64,000 nt of DNA from the NCBI GenBank assembly GCA_003116975.1, contig BGKB01000172.1:1-64000 (forward strand). Reading direction: 5' to 3'. Origin of the DNA: Aurantiochytrium sp. KH105. Taxonomy: Eukaryota; Sar; Bigyra; Thraustochytrida; Thraustochytriidae. The notes under the pieces were generated by a model, which was not told the DNA's origin, did no database searches, and was given only the letters and a program-made list of their open reading frames with translations. The stretch's first letter is position 1; the number at the start of each line of letters is the position of its first letter. This document shows positions 41,101 to 50,383 of this stretch, one piece after another. The position numbers were made by a program, and so were the translations under genes.

Positions 41101-41601
41101 CCCGCATCCTCGCGGCGGCCGCGCGATCTCGCGACAACGTCGACTCTTTCAGAGTCCCGAGCCTCGACTGCAGAGACGCTTGGCGTTGCCCCGCCCGAGC
41201 TCTTCATTTCAAGTCCAGGAGCGAGCGCTATTGCTCACGAGGCCTCGCGCCTCACGAACCGCCGCATCCCTGTGGCACAGATCAAGGCTGCCAGCCGAAA
41301 GGACAAAGTTCGCTCGCGTTACATTGTCATTACCCCCATGTCCATTACCATTGCGTCCAAGATGCGCCAGACGCTGCACATGAGCAAGGGTCGTCTCGTT
41401 CTGTATCGTGACGATCTGGCTGGCGTTCTCATTGGTGCTGTGCGCGATGCCTCGCATGTAAATGCCACAGACTCTCGTTGCTTTTCCCTCGTGCTCAAAG
41501 ACATCGATTCGCCCGTCGTCATGCGTGCTGCGACAGCGGCCGACGCATCTGCACTTTCTCGCGTAATCGCCGCGTGGAAGGCTGGTGACGTAAGCCCTTG
41601 A
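38200..41601 (+). CDS. PDZ-TPR scaffold protein with C-terminal PH-like domain
   Basis: The protein is 1133 residues from ATG 38200 (A at -3, G at +4). Residues 10-110 look like a PDZ domain (LGILVEPD..., LEVGDVLFAINGKLV). After a linker, about residues 225-340 are a three-TPR block of the HOP/TTC type (YLKFSAGEFEQALHVYSSVL, ALKDAEMCCALKPEW, ACIAYVCGLVVDP). The middle carries a second PDZ-like piece (VVKVSLTS...DEIVTVNATPV). A second TPR region lies around 650-880, interrupted by an Ala-Gly run (GAGAGAGAGTG). The C-terminal 110 residues resemble a PH-like fold (SRYIVITPMSITIASK... ending SALSRVIAAW). No enzyme motif is visible. It may be a co-chaperone or membrane-proximal scaffold; the function is unassigned. 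Confidence 0.72.
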   Translation: MEKVLFASVEMSALGILVEPDARGNAAVVKSMLTPLNVELSRKSLDERAPTARPRRATLSDSSVLEVGDVLFAINGKLVHETPHADVLDILHVDAFSSEDISMVVLSFTDPYLYYRELKAGTLESHAMDDEALFGKIRRAGGWREYLPSLPSWSYFSGSAAPANPSHSPSSPPQPNALSKQTVPAPSEAPRQSLLASAAAALVGTRSSAPAANKRATVEAPKAVAKAKGAHYGAAYLKFSAGEFEQALHVYSSVLERDPLSHTVRVSRSLCYLRLHEPLAALKDAEMCCALKPEWPMSYVCKGAALDAMGKPLDACIAYVCGLVVDPTNTVLQRRVDDLFAKMRWTCIDLDGERVVGPVAAAVLQRDEWGPDLLLDRILLFNDRSQFAKDFLDAPGVQICQDHRDGIEVVKVSLTSTGREKLASCEIYDQDEIVTVNATPVCAPQDVRRLADAGPQRVVRVGVFSGARLAAANLLSGKAGELTVKALSVKRATLFNVYIDRCGTVAANGVYVPQETKNGTYVFENGKGCLLSLETVRRPDTGDNVHAWFITRGRAVLYTCALPDERGAELFHLGDDNRFVIEMQKLKWRACVGQAPLPRVHRTSTVPSLAYLTGDSDNDGLSTRASVSAAEPGKPSLEDDWSFDVQILAIKGYGNRALNRKDFDTAITCYELVEDQVEAYTTDAQDSLLAGDAFLDALRETVEHRPSFSNRSKQSASSVNASPPPPSAGAGAGAGAGAGTGAATPTFPQASSSSSASASSVAADADAGTDCGDPSETSSEARQQAPASLQRILDDAQQSYRHELQREAEAVYKDILLKVLLSKAQLCLETGRAQKALAYAERVCIAPSAGAAKPLGFYTQALALASLGRQEEALDMCSMSLETLAPDQVLAQRFEGLLRELKVQVGGSQDPKEAVSEAQASGSSPPQAFQDAQEDQTGNASRMKRTPMEKMKRLGSAFSSESIFSSSPASSRRPRDLATTSTLSESRASTAETLGVAPPELFISSPGASAIAHEASRLTNRRIPVAQIKAASRKDKVRSRYIVITPMSITIASKMRQTLHMSKGRLVLYRDDLAGVLIGAVRDASHVNATDSRCFSLVLKDIDSPVVMRAATAADASALSRVIAAWKAGDVSP

Positions 41602-41606
41602 TGTTA

Positions 41607-41646
41607 AATCAATCAATCAATCAAACAAACAAACAAACAAACAAAC
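41607..41646. repeat. AATC/AAAC tetranucleotide tract
   Basis: About three AATC units change into seven AAAC units directly after the stop codon of the PDZ/TPR gene. Confidence 0.9.
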
Positions 41647-41659
41647 ATGAACACATAAA

Positions 41660-41815
41660 CACCAGAAAACAAACGTGATATAAACGAATCACTTCACGCA
41701 CGATTTTAACTTGCTTTCGACAGCGGCCGACGCATCTAGACATTCATGCACCAGAAAACAAACATGACATAAACGTATCACTCAACGCACAATTTCTAAT
41801 TTGCTTTCAAGTCCG
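41660..41815. repeat. Two-copy 89-bp tandem duplication
   Basis: CACCAGAAAACAAAC begins each copy (41660 and 41749), followed by ATAAACG, ATCACT and TTGCTTTC in both. The second copy lacks the end of the unit. Confidence 0.8.
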
Positions 41816-42846
41816 ATGAAGATTGCACTGTTTCAAGCGAGCACGCAAGCCAAGTCTATCTCTTTTGCTCTCCCTTTGTGGCCCCGACACAACTCGTTAC
41901 TATGAGCGAAAACTTTCCTTCGAGTCTTTTCGCAAAAGCTTGAGATATTTCGTTCGATCTTCCTCGAAGTAAATTGTTTTCTTCGCAAGGCCTTGGGCCG
42001 CGCCATTCGAGTTTACAGTTTCCACAGTTAGTTGCTGACGAACAGACGGACCTGTGATTGGTGTTAACGAACAGAATAGACCTGTGATTGAGCAATTCCA
42101 AGAAAGCTCCACTCCTCTCGTTGCAATGCCGTCCAGCAGAGCAATCTCGCGCGCGTCGCCGCTTAGCCTGGTCACCTGGCTCTCGAGCCCCTCCGTGCTT
42201 CGACCACAGGCTTGGCGCAAAAGTGAACACAAATTTCTCATTCCCTCCAACCAAGTTGCCGCTCTCTAGCCCATTCAGCCCCGCTCTTTTCTCCACTTGC
42301 TGGCGCCCGCGCACAGTCAGTTATCCGGCCGCGGGCAAGTCGGCCAAACGCAGAAGCAGTAAAACCACAACAAAAGCGAGTCCGCGCGCACACGCCGCAA
42401 ACAAACAAGCAAACAAACAAACAAACAAGCCACGCGAAGAGAATCGTGCGCGCGCACGCTCGCTCGCAGGCGCGCGTCACGAGCGCCCCGGCCCGCCTCT
42501 GCCCCCGCCCTGCGCCCCGACTCGCGCGAGCTCAAGCGCGCAGCCGCGCGGCGCGGCGAGGCGCGGCGCACACGGGGCGGGCTCGAGTGCGCGGCATCCA
42601 TCGGTCGGCGTCCATTCGCGCCATCCCGCGCGCGCGAACCACCGCGCCAGCCAACCAGCCCAGCCAGCCAGGCCGCCGCCGCCGCCGCCGCCGCCGCCCG
42701 TCCCGCCGCCCGCGCCCGCGCGCGCTGGTGTCCCGGCCGCGGCCCTGGCGTGAAGGCGACCCGCGCGTGCCCAGGTAGAAGAAGAAGAAGAAGAAGAAGA
42801 ACGAGGGGGAAGACGAGCAGCAAGAGCAGGGGCAGGAGCAGCCGCG

Positions 42847-45800
42847 ATGGCCTCGACGGAGGAGAGCAAGAAGCCTGAGAAGGAGCCCTCCGGCATGCTG
42901 AGCGGGATCCGAAAGCCACGGCAATTATCACAGATGCTGCGGATCTCGTCGTCATCGAGACCGCGGCGACCGGCGAGCGGCAGCGTCGCCGAAATGGAGG
43001 ACCTGCAGCAGCAGCAAGAAGAAGAGGCCGCGCTCATCGAAGCGGAGACCGAATTTTCGTCCTCGGCGGGAGAAAATGACTCAGAATTTGAAGACGACGA
43101 GTCCGATGATGATGAGGTCGAGGACGAGGACGAGAACCTCGATCATGAACATGCTAGGAATATCGACGACGACAACGCTGAGGTCGACGCCGATGCTGAT
43201 GCCGAGGCCGGAAGAACCATAATCAGAACGAAGAAGAAGCCGAGCAGAATGGAAATTTTACGCAATGGCCTGCAAAGACGCATCAGTAACGGAGAGCGGG
43301 CCAGCAACTCCTTCTCCTCGAGCGCCTCGGGCGAACACCTGAATGATGGAGAAGGGGACGCTCAACAGGGGCTTGAATATGATGACATGTACCCTGCGTC
43401 GCGCAAGCGCGGTACCTCAGGTTCAGCGCGACTCACGTTTGGCTTCGCCAACCCCAAAGGCGGCAAAGGCCAAGGGCGTCTCTTCGGGTCCGTTCGCACA
43501 CCAAACATGTCACGACTCAGCAAGATGCGACAAAATCCTTCAGAGCAGCAAGGAAAAGCAAGCTCGCGTAATACCAAAGACAAGGATCGAAAACTTCGCC
43601 GGCAGGACTCGGGCGGTAGAACGGGCAAGACCAGGACTGGTGCCGTTGCGTCCATGAAAACTGCACGCAGCTCCAGCCTCTTTATGACGCGAAAGTCTCT
43701 TGCAGAGTCCAAGGGTCTCTCTGACGACGAAGCACCCGACATGGACGATTTCGAACTCGACCCAGTGGCCTGTCACAAGTACGTGGAACAACTAAAATCA
43801 GAGATGGCGCTGCAACTTGAAATCACCAAGCTCGAACTCTTGGCCTCCCTCGTGCCTGCGCGCGTCATTCGGTACCACATGCACACGTCACATTCGAAAA
43901 AGGTGTTTACAGAAAATTTTCAAGGCGCAGCTCTCTTTGCAGACATCTCTGGCTTCAGTAACCTTGCTGAGCGGCTTGTCAAAGAAATCTCGCACGAGGC
44001 CTACGCGGCTGAGAACCTGAGCAGGTACATTGGTGCTTCACTTGAAAAAATGGTCAAGATGATCTGCACTCGCGGCGGTGATGTCGTCAAATTTGCTGGA
44101 GATGCTATTCTGGCAATCTTTCCGGCAGAGTCCTTTAAAGACGATCAAGACGACGACGACGACTGCGAAGAAAATAGTCTAAGGGAGGCCACGCTGTGCG
44201 CGTGTCAAGTCGCTCTGGAGCTGGTCTCTGAAAAGTATGAGTTCAAGACCGTGGCCGATTCTGAAATTCAGCTCCGCGTCCACTGCGGCGTTGGTTGCGG
44301 CAAGATCGTCGCTTATCATGTGCATGGCGTCAAAGATCGATGGGAATACGTTGTTACGGGTGACCCTGTGGATCAAATTGCAGGTGCCGAGCCGGAGGCC
44401 GAAGCGGGCCGGACGGTCGTTTCTCCCGAGACGTATGATCTCATAGGCGATCACCTCGACGGCGAGCACCTTGGATCGGGCAACTTTCTCTTGGACGATG
44501 TCCTGGTCGAAGAGTTTCGCGACAAGGATCTCATCTTCACAGAGATGAATGAGTTCACCAAAAGTGACCAGCTTCAGTATCGACGATTGCAACGCCTCTT
44601 GCACGGCTACGTGCCCCCTCCTGCGCTCGTCTCCATTGAAGGCGGCAACGGAATTTGGAGTGGGGAACTGCGAGTCTGCAGCACCATGTTCTGCCGCTTG
44701 GTTGGTTTGGAGTTCAAGGACGATGTCCACACTGTCCAGCGCGCCTTCGAGGTCGTTCATCGTCACGTCGAGGAATTTGAAGGCACCCTCTTGCGCTTCA
44801 TCGTCGATGACAAGGGCGCTTCGGTGCTGAGCGCCTTTGGCCTTCCACCGCTCAAGCACGAAAATGACGCTGTGCGCGCCATCAAGTCGTCGCTGGCAAT
44901 TCAAGCCTCACTTAGCGCGATGCAGTCGGAAGACTCGGATTGGGTGGTCGGGTGCTCGATCGGCATTACCACGGGGGAGGTCTTTTGCGGCACCGTCGGC
45001 GGCTCTTTGCGTTGTGAATATACTCTGCATGGTGTCAAGGTCAATCTGGCAGCGCGCTTCATGGTCGCTGCTGGAAAAGGCATTTTCTGCTGCGAGCAGA
45101 CCTACTCTGAGTCCAGCAAGGGGATCAACTTTAGCGACTCACAACGAATATCCGTAAAAGGCCACCAGGGAAAGGTCAAAGTCTATCGACCAAAGCAACA
45201 AAAGCTCGTCGTCAGTATCTATGGCCATGACCATGACTCGTCCGATTCTACGAGTAAACGCAGCCAAGTCAGACGCCGCCAAGTCGGACGCCGCAAAGAG
45301 CAAACCCAGGTGAAACGTATTATAAGCGGAACGCAAAGGTACAGGAAGCCGACTTCTGGCTTGCTCATCATCACGGGTGACGCAGGCATTGGCAAGACGC
45401 GACTCTGCCAGTACGCGCTGGAAAGAGCTGAGCGGGGGCCCTGGATCACGCTTTTTGCGCGTGGTGACGATACGGAATCTCACAACCGTTTTGTTGTTTG
45501 GAAATCGCTCTTCACGCAGCTTCTACAGGCCTTCGCTGACTCCGGCAAATTGGATCGCAAGTCCAAAGATGCCCTTTACAAGCTCCTCGCGGCGCGACTC
45601 CCCACTGAAGATCTTTTTGACTCCAATCAACAAGGAGACGACAATGACGGCGACATCTATCCTGAAACTATTTCACCATCCGATGGCTCTCTGCACGCCG
45701 TCCGGGGGCTTGGGGGTTTTGCCACCGCCGACGAGAGTCGAGCGAGCCGGCGCCGCGGTGCGCCGACAGACGCAGAGTTGGATCGTGCTGAGCGCGAGCG

Positions 45801-48800
45801 TGGCAGCTCATCTGCAGACATCGATAGCGACACGGAGGGCGAGGAGCAAGCTGCAACACGAGCCACGCAATTCAGCGATCTGTCCACGGGCGAAAACGAA
45901 AATATGCCGAGCGTCGTTCGAGAGTACGCGCCACTTCTGCGACACATTGTGCCCGAGTACTTTGAACTTGGCCGCGTCAAGGAGACGGGGCCGAGAAGCG
46001 GGCGCTATGGCCTCGTGAGCGGCGGCGCAACGGACTGGGATCGCAATGCCGTCCATGTCATCAAGCTGATTGTCGAGATCTTTGTTAAGGCGGTCCACGA
46101 CCTTGAGCACGCGGATGACTATGAATATGTCAAAGTGCCGGGGATCAGCGAGAATCACAACGTTGTGCGTATCTGTCTTGTCGTCGAGGATCTTCAGTGG
46201 GTCGACCAGTTCTCCATGGAGGCCTTGTATCGGCTCGCCGCCCGTGTGGAACCTCTTGTGATCATTATGACGGCGCGCGAAAATATGTTCCCTGCGCTGC
46301 AGACGCCGGCAGGTGACACGACTGGGGACTGGTACTTTAAGTCAAATCTCCTGGGCCACGCAGTGAAAATTTCTCTTGGCCTTCTTAAAAGACACCACAT
46401 TGCTAACTGCATTAAAGTATGGACGGGCGCAGTCAAGGTTTCTCAGCGTCTATCCGATATTGTCTATGACAAAACGCAGGGTCAGCCGTTCTTTGCACAT
46501 GAGCTTATTCGCTACATGATTGAGATTGGCCTGGCAAGCGTTGTGGGCGAATCGTGCGATCTCGTCAAGGCCAGCGAAGATGTTAGGCTTCCCAGCACGA
46601 TTACGAGCCTGATGACGAGCCGCATCGATCGCATTCCCCCAAATGAGCAACTTACGCTCAAAGTGTCCGCCGTAATTGGCACGGAGTTTCTGATGCACGA
46701 GCTTGCCAGTGTGCTTCTCAGCTATAAAGGCGTCGACGAGGGCGAACCGATCCTTGAGGAGTCGCATGAGAGACATGGCTCACAGGGCGATAGTGATGAA
46801 GGCAGCTCGCGGTCGTCAAAGAGATCAGCACGGCGGCATTCCTCAAGGCGTCTTGGTCACTCCGCGCGCAGCGTCGGGAGCGGCCGAAGTGTTCGCGGCA
46901 CGCGAAGCGCAGGGGGCAGCGGGTCGTCGCGAAAAGTCGCGTCCAGGGTGGACCGCGGTTTTGAAGATGTTCCCAGCTCGGGTCGCTCCATACTCCAGAG
47001 TGACGTGGATGACACGTCACGGAGCGCGGGGAGCAATACCAACAACGCTCGATCTGCTGCGGCCGCCGGTGATCCGCGTGAGATCTCCAAGTTGCTCGAG
47101 GAGAACATTGACTCCCTCGTGAAGCGTGGCTTTCTGGTTCGTTGGCAACCCCGCGACTCCCCGTCAATCACGATTCGCTTCTCGTCCGTTATGCTGCGAG
47201 AGTCTGCGTACGGTCTACTTCCCTTGGGCATGCGAAAGGCGCTGCATCGTCGCGTCGCCGAATTTTACCAGGAGAAGAATGGCGACTATCTCCAGCCCGT
47301 TTACTTTCTCCTTGCTCAACACTATGACGCGGCCGAGATGACGGAGAAGGCCATGTATTTCCTTGAGATTGCCGGAAATGACTCCCTCGAGACTCGCACC
47401 ATGGAGCACGTGCTAACTTGCTTTTCCAAGCTGCTTGACCTTGCCAATCGCTCGAACCAGCTCGTCGACGAATGGAGACGTGCATCTTGGTATCGCAAGG
47501 CGGCCGAAGCTTACATGTACTTTGGGCGATGCGACGTTGCTGAGGAGACTCTTCGCCGCGCTCTCGCATGCCTTCGCCTCGACGCCACCACTTCAGTCTT
47601 TATTCCCGGCGATTCGAATTCGTCCTATGCCTCGAGCGGACGCTCAACGCTTCGGTCAACGTGGAATAGGCGTCGCTCGTCGCAAGCCACTGAACGGGAG
47701 AATGACCGGCGTTCATCTTTGGGGGCTGTCAGATCTGAGTTTACTGAGAACGATAGCAGAGACGAGGAAGAGGACGTCCAGCGCCGGGCGCACAGGACCT
47801 CCGAAGCCTCAGGGGAGGCGCGTACAGCGCTTTCAGAAGCTGGAACCCCCTACGCTGGTACATCTGCAACCAATTCTGATCCCGGTACCGCCTGGGTGGG
47901 TCACGGCCTGGTGTCCTCGCCACCGGACGCGTCGGTGGCCGGATCACGGACTGTGGGTCCCCCAGGAGCGCGTATTCTCGTGTCGCGTGGGACTTCGTCG
48001 CATTCGTCCGAACCGAACGAGACCCGTCCCTCGCTGGTGCGCCCGGAACTGACCGGGAGCTCACTAGATCGACAAGGCGGACCCAACGGCGACGGATCCA
48101 TTATGCAGGAGACGCTGAACCGCGGCGCCTACCATACCAAGTTTGTGCGTATGCAGCGCTCCAAAGAGATGGCGCACGGCGATTCCGAGGTTCCGCGCGT
48201 ACCTGACTCTATTGAAGCTCGTCTCAGCCACATGGAGACTCTGTTGATGATGTGCCCAGATGGCGCCAAAAGTGATGCGCGCCGTGGGTTCTTCCGCGCT
48301 GTCTTTGCGGAACGATCTCGGCGCAAGAACCTCAAGCAGCATCATGAGTATGTGCAAAATGTTACGGCTCAGTACAGCCGCGTGGAGGCTCTGCCTGCTT
48401 TTGACGAGATCCGAGCAGACGACTTTTTTACCAATGTCGAAGTCTTTCTCGAAGCCTCCAAGGTCTACGAGCTCCTGGCCTCACTCATTGTCGATCAAAG
48501 AGACGAAGTTGCCATGGAGCGTAGGTTCAACGCGTTGACCTTGGCTCAGGAGGCCTGCAGGTGCGCACAGAGCCGGCCAAGAAACCGTGCGGAGCGCCGT
48601 TACAATTCGACGCGCGACACGAATCTTGTTCTCGACCTGAACGATCACAAAATTGAGAACCGTACGCTTGACCCGGGCGCCGCCTCGCTAGATCAACTCG
48701 CAAGCTGCTATGCGTCCCAAGCGCTCTTTTTCGTTGGCATGAACAATCGCACATGGGCGCGCGAGCTGAGCACACAATACGCCAAGGAAGCCGAATCACG

Positions 48801-50145
48801 GTTCAGCGAAGTGCGCAGCTCGAGCGTGCGTGGATCCATTGCGCTTGCCATGGGAGAATACTCTCTGCTGACGGGCAACTTTGAAAGCGCTGCTTACCAT
48901 CTCGAGCGTGCAACGTGGATTTTCTCGTTCTTGAACTTTAACAACGAGGTCCTCACGAGCTTGGAAATGCAAATCATCCATTCTCTCCTTGCAGGCCGCG
49001 ACACAATGCAGCTGCGCGCTCTCGGCGAAAAACTTTACAAAGTTGGCTCGGGTATCCAATGCGTCAACTCGCTCGTGAGCTATACCGAACTCTGCTTTGC
49101 ATCATACGCGGTGAGTCAGACCATCCTCGAGTATGTGACGTTCGTTCCTCTTGATTTACTCAAGTCCGACGCTGACGAGGACGATATTCTTCTCCGTATG
49201 GACCTGCAAAACATTTGCGTCGAGATGGCGCGACAGCTGGTGCTCACCGGCAACATGTCAGGCTCTGTCGATGCCCTCGCAGTGCTCGCGCTCCTGATGC
49301 AGCGGAATCACAACTGTCCGCGCCTGGCGCTCGTCGTAGCGCGCACGGCTGCCGTTCTCGCGGCGGAGGAGATGCACGTTAAAAACCTCTCCATCACGAA
49401 TTTCCCCTGGATTGTGGCCATTTTCGAAGTCTTTGCCGATAGTTTCAATCCATTTCAAGACACGGCATGGAACGCGGATGGCAGCTTATCGGGAGACCAA
49501 GCGCCTCAAAACCGCTACGGGAAGGCAGTGTTCGGGACGCTCGAAAGTCGGAAGGGCAGGGTGCAGACGCGTCGGTCGACCTTTTTTCGAGCCAACATGG
49601 ATACGCAGCCTGTAAGAGCATCGGACGCCTCTCTCATCGATGGGCCCACGATGCGAATTGACGAGGTTGATCGCGCATTGGCGTGCGCGGACGAGTCTCT
49701 TGCCGAGAAGGTGGAGAGACGTGACCCGGCTCACTGTTTGATGCTGCCCAAGCTCTATCCGCAGTGGCTCAAGGTCGGTTCACTCCGCACGGCCCAGAAA
49801 CAGTCCATTGCTGCCCTGCAGATGCTATTGGACATCGCCACGAACTATGCCGATATTTACGACATTTGTCAACCCTACGCAACATATTGCAGCGCCATTT
49901 TCGCTGCTGTCAAAGCTGGAAAGCATACCTCACGCTCGATAGCTCTCTTTGAGAAAGCTGCCGAGCAGGCGCGTGATCAAAAGATGCCCCGTCTAAAGTT
50001 TTTGGCGCTCCTCGAGTTGGCGATGGCCAAACGCAAGAAGGATCTCCTTAAGCAGCTCCAAGAAAAGTTCGAGGCGATGAACTCAAATTTTCACGTGCGC
50101 AAGATCGAAGCATTCTTAGAGAGTGAAAACATTGCTCGCAAATGA
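42847..50145 (+). CDS. ADCY10: Soluble adenylyl cyclase (ADCY10-like), 2432 aa, single exon
   Basis: Residues 1-320 or so are acidic and disordered. The first class III cyclase domain (about 350-560) has both metal Asp: FADISGF (Asp366) and KFAGDA (Asp419). The second domain (about 600-760) keeps the fold (SIGITTGEVFCGTVGG, HGVKVNLAARFM) but lacks the first Asp (CRLVGLEF), as in animal sAC where only C1 binds metals. A STAND-type NTPase follows: P-loop GDAGIGKT (844-851), Walker B-like VVEDLQWVDQ, and GQPFFAHELI. Long helical TPR-like repeats fill the rest, broken by Ser/Arg-rich linkers. The family makes cAMP in response to bicarbonate/Ca2+. The animal protein is about 1600 residues; the excess is in linkers and the N-terminus. 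The lysine next to the second Asp, linked to bicarbonate sensing in the human enzyme, is kept. Confidence 0.92.
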   Translation: MASTEESKKPEKEPSGMLSGIRKPRQLSQMLRISSSSRPRRPASGSVAEMEDLQQQQEEEAALIEAETEFSSSAGENDSEFEDDESDDDEVEDEDENLDHEHARNIDDDNAEVDADADAEAGRTIIRTKKKPSRMEILRNGLQRRISNGERASNSFSSSASGEHLNDGEGDAQQGLEYDDMYPASRKRGTSGSARLTFGFANPKGGKGQGRLFGSVRTPNMSRLSKMRQNPSEQQGKASSRNTKDKDRKLRRQDSGGRTGKTRTGAVASMKTARSSSLFMTRKSLAESKGLSDDEAPDMDDFELDPVACHKYVEQLKSEMALQLEITKLELLASLVPARVIRYHMHTSHSKKVFTENFQGAALFADISGFSNLAERLVKEISHEAYAAENLSRYIGASLEKMVKMICTRGGDVVKFAGDAILAIFPAESFKDDQDDDDDCEENSLREATLCACQVALELVSEKYEFKTVADSEIQLRVHCGVGCGKIVAYHVHGVKDRWEYVVTGDPVDQIAGAEPEAEAGRTVVSPETYDLIGDHLDGEHLGSGNFLLDDVLVEEFRDKDLIFTEMNEFTKSDQLQYRRLQRLLHGYVPPPALVSIEGGNGIWSGELRVCSTMFCRLVGLEFKDDVHTVQRAFEVVHRHVEEFEGTLLRFIVDDKGASVLSAFGLPPLKHENDAVRAIKSSLAIQASLSAMQSEDSDWVVGCSIGITTGEVFCGTVGGSLRCEYTLHGVKVNLAARFMVAAGKGIFCCEQTYSESSKGINFSDSQRISVKGHQGKVKVYRPKQQKLVVSIYGHDHDSSDSTSKRSQVRRRQVGRRKEQTQVKRIISGTQRYRKPTSGLLIITGDAGIGKTRLCQYALERAERGPWITLFARGDDTESHNRFVVWKSLFTQLLQAFADSGKLDRKSKDALYKLLAARLPTEDLFDSNQQGDDNDGDIYPETISPSDGSLHAVRGLGGFATADESRASRRRGAPTDAELDRAERERGSSSADIDSDTEGEEQAATRATQFSDLSTGENENMPSVVREYAPLLRHIVPEYFELGRVKETGPRSGRYGLVSGGATDWDRNAVHVIKLIVEIFVKAVHDLEHADDYEYVKVPGISENHNVVRICLVVEDLQWVDQFSMEALYRLAARVEPLVIIMTARENMFPALQTPAGDTTGDWYFKSNLLGHAVKISLGLLKRHHIANCIKVWTGAVKVSQRLSDIVYDKTQGQPFFAHELIRYMIEIGLASVVGESCDLVKASEDVRLPSTITSLMTSRIDRIPPNEQLTLKVSAVIGTEFLMHELASVLLSYKGVDEGEPILEESHERHGSQGDSDEGSSRSSKRSARRHSSRRLGHSARSVGSGRSVRGTRSAGGSGSSRKVASRVDRGFEDVPSSGRSILQSDVDDTSRSAGSNTNNARSAAAAGDPREISKLLEENIDSLVKRGFLVRWQPRDSPSITIRFSSVMLRESAYGLLPLGMRKALHRRVAEFYQEKNGDYLQPVYFLLAQHYDAAEMTEKAMYFLEIAGNDSLETRTMEHVLTCFSKLLDLANRSNQLVDEWRRASWYRKAAEAYMYFGRCDVAEETLRRALACLRLDATTSVFIPGDSNSSYASSGRSTLRSTWNRRRSSQATERENDRRSSLGAVRSEFTENDSRDEEEDVQRRAHRTSEASGEARTALSEAGTPYAGTSATNSDPGTAWVGHGLVSSPPDASVAGSRTVGPPGARILVSRGTSSHSSEPNETRPSLVRPELTGSSLDRQGGPNGDGSIMQETLNRGAYHTKFVRMQRSKEMAHGDSEVPRVPDSIEARLSHMETLLMMCPDGAKSDARRGFFRAVFAERSRRKNLKQHHEYVQNVTAQYSRVEALPAFDEIRADDFFTNVEVFLEASKVYELLASLIVDQRDEVAMERRFNALTLAQEACRCAQSRPRNRAERRYNSTRDTNLVLDLNDHKIENRTLDPGAASLDQLASCYASQALFFVGMNNRTWARELSTQYAKEAESRFSEVRSSSVRGSIALAMGEYSLLTGNFESAAYHLERATWIFSFLNFNNEVLTSLEMQIIHSLLAGRDTMQLRALGEKLYKVGSGIQCVNSLVSYTELCFASYAVSQTILEYVTFVPLDLLKSDADEDDILLRMDLQNICVEMARQLVLTGNMSGSVDALAVLALLMQRNHNCPRLALVVARTAAVLAAEEMHVKNLSITNFPWIVAIFEVFADSFNPFQDTAWNADGSLSGDQAPQNRYGKAVFGTLESRKGRVQTRRSTFFRANMDTQPVRASDASLIDGPTMRIDEVDRALACADESLAEKVERRDPAHCLMLPKLYPQWLKVGSLRTAQKQSIAALQMLLDIATNYADIYDICQPYATYCSAIFAAVKAGKHTSRSIALFEKAAEQARDQKMPRLKFLALLELAMAKRKKDLLKQLQEKFEAMNSNFHVRKIEAFLESENIARK

Positions 50146-50284
50146 TGGTGAGCGAGCGAGCGTCTCGCCTTTCTCATTCTCACCTTGTAAACTACCAAAG
50201 TGTTTGTAAGCCATGTTATATTACGCGGAGGCGTATAGTTGTCAATGCGAATGTGAGCACATCCACTCTTCTTTTCGAATCCCC

Positions 50285-50330
50285 CTTTTCCTTTTCCTTT
50301 TCCTTTTCCTTTTCCTTTCCTTTCCTTTTT
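50285..50330. repeat. (CCTTTT)n hexanucleotide repeat
   Basis: Six or so CCTTTT units, some CCTTT, in the 238-bp space between two convergent genes. Confidence 0.9.
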
Positions 50331-50383
50331 GATTCTTGGTGTGCCTTTTTCTCGTCTTTCCTTTGCCAAAATTCTTTATGTGA

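Larger units (their letters stand above)
41602..42846. other. Intergenic region and leader of the adenylyl cyclase gene
   Basis: It contains an AATC-to-AAAC tetranucleotide tract (41607-41646), a two-copy 89-bp tandem duplication (from 41660), a 20-bp copy of the preceding gene's coding sequence (41718-41737), another AAAC tract near 42397-42428, and a GCC run at 42670-42700. No gene was recognised. Confidence 0.55.
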
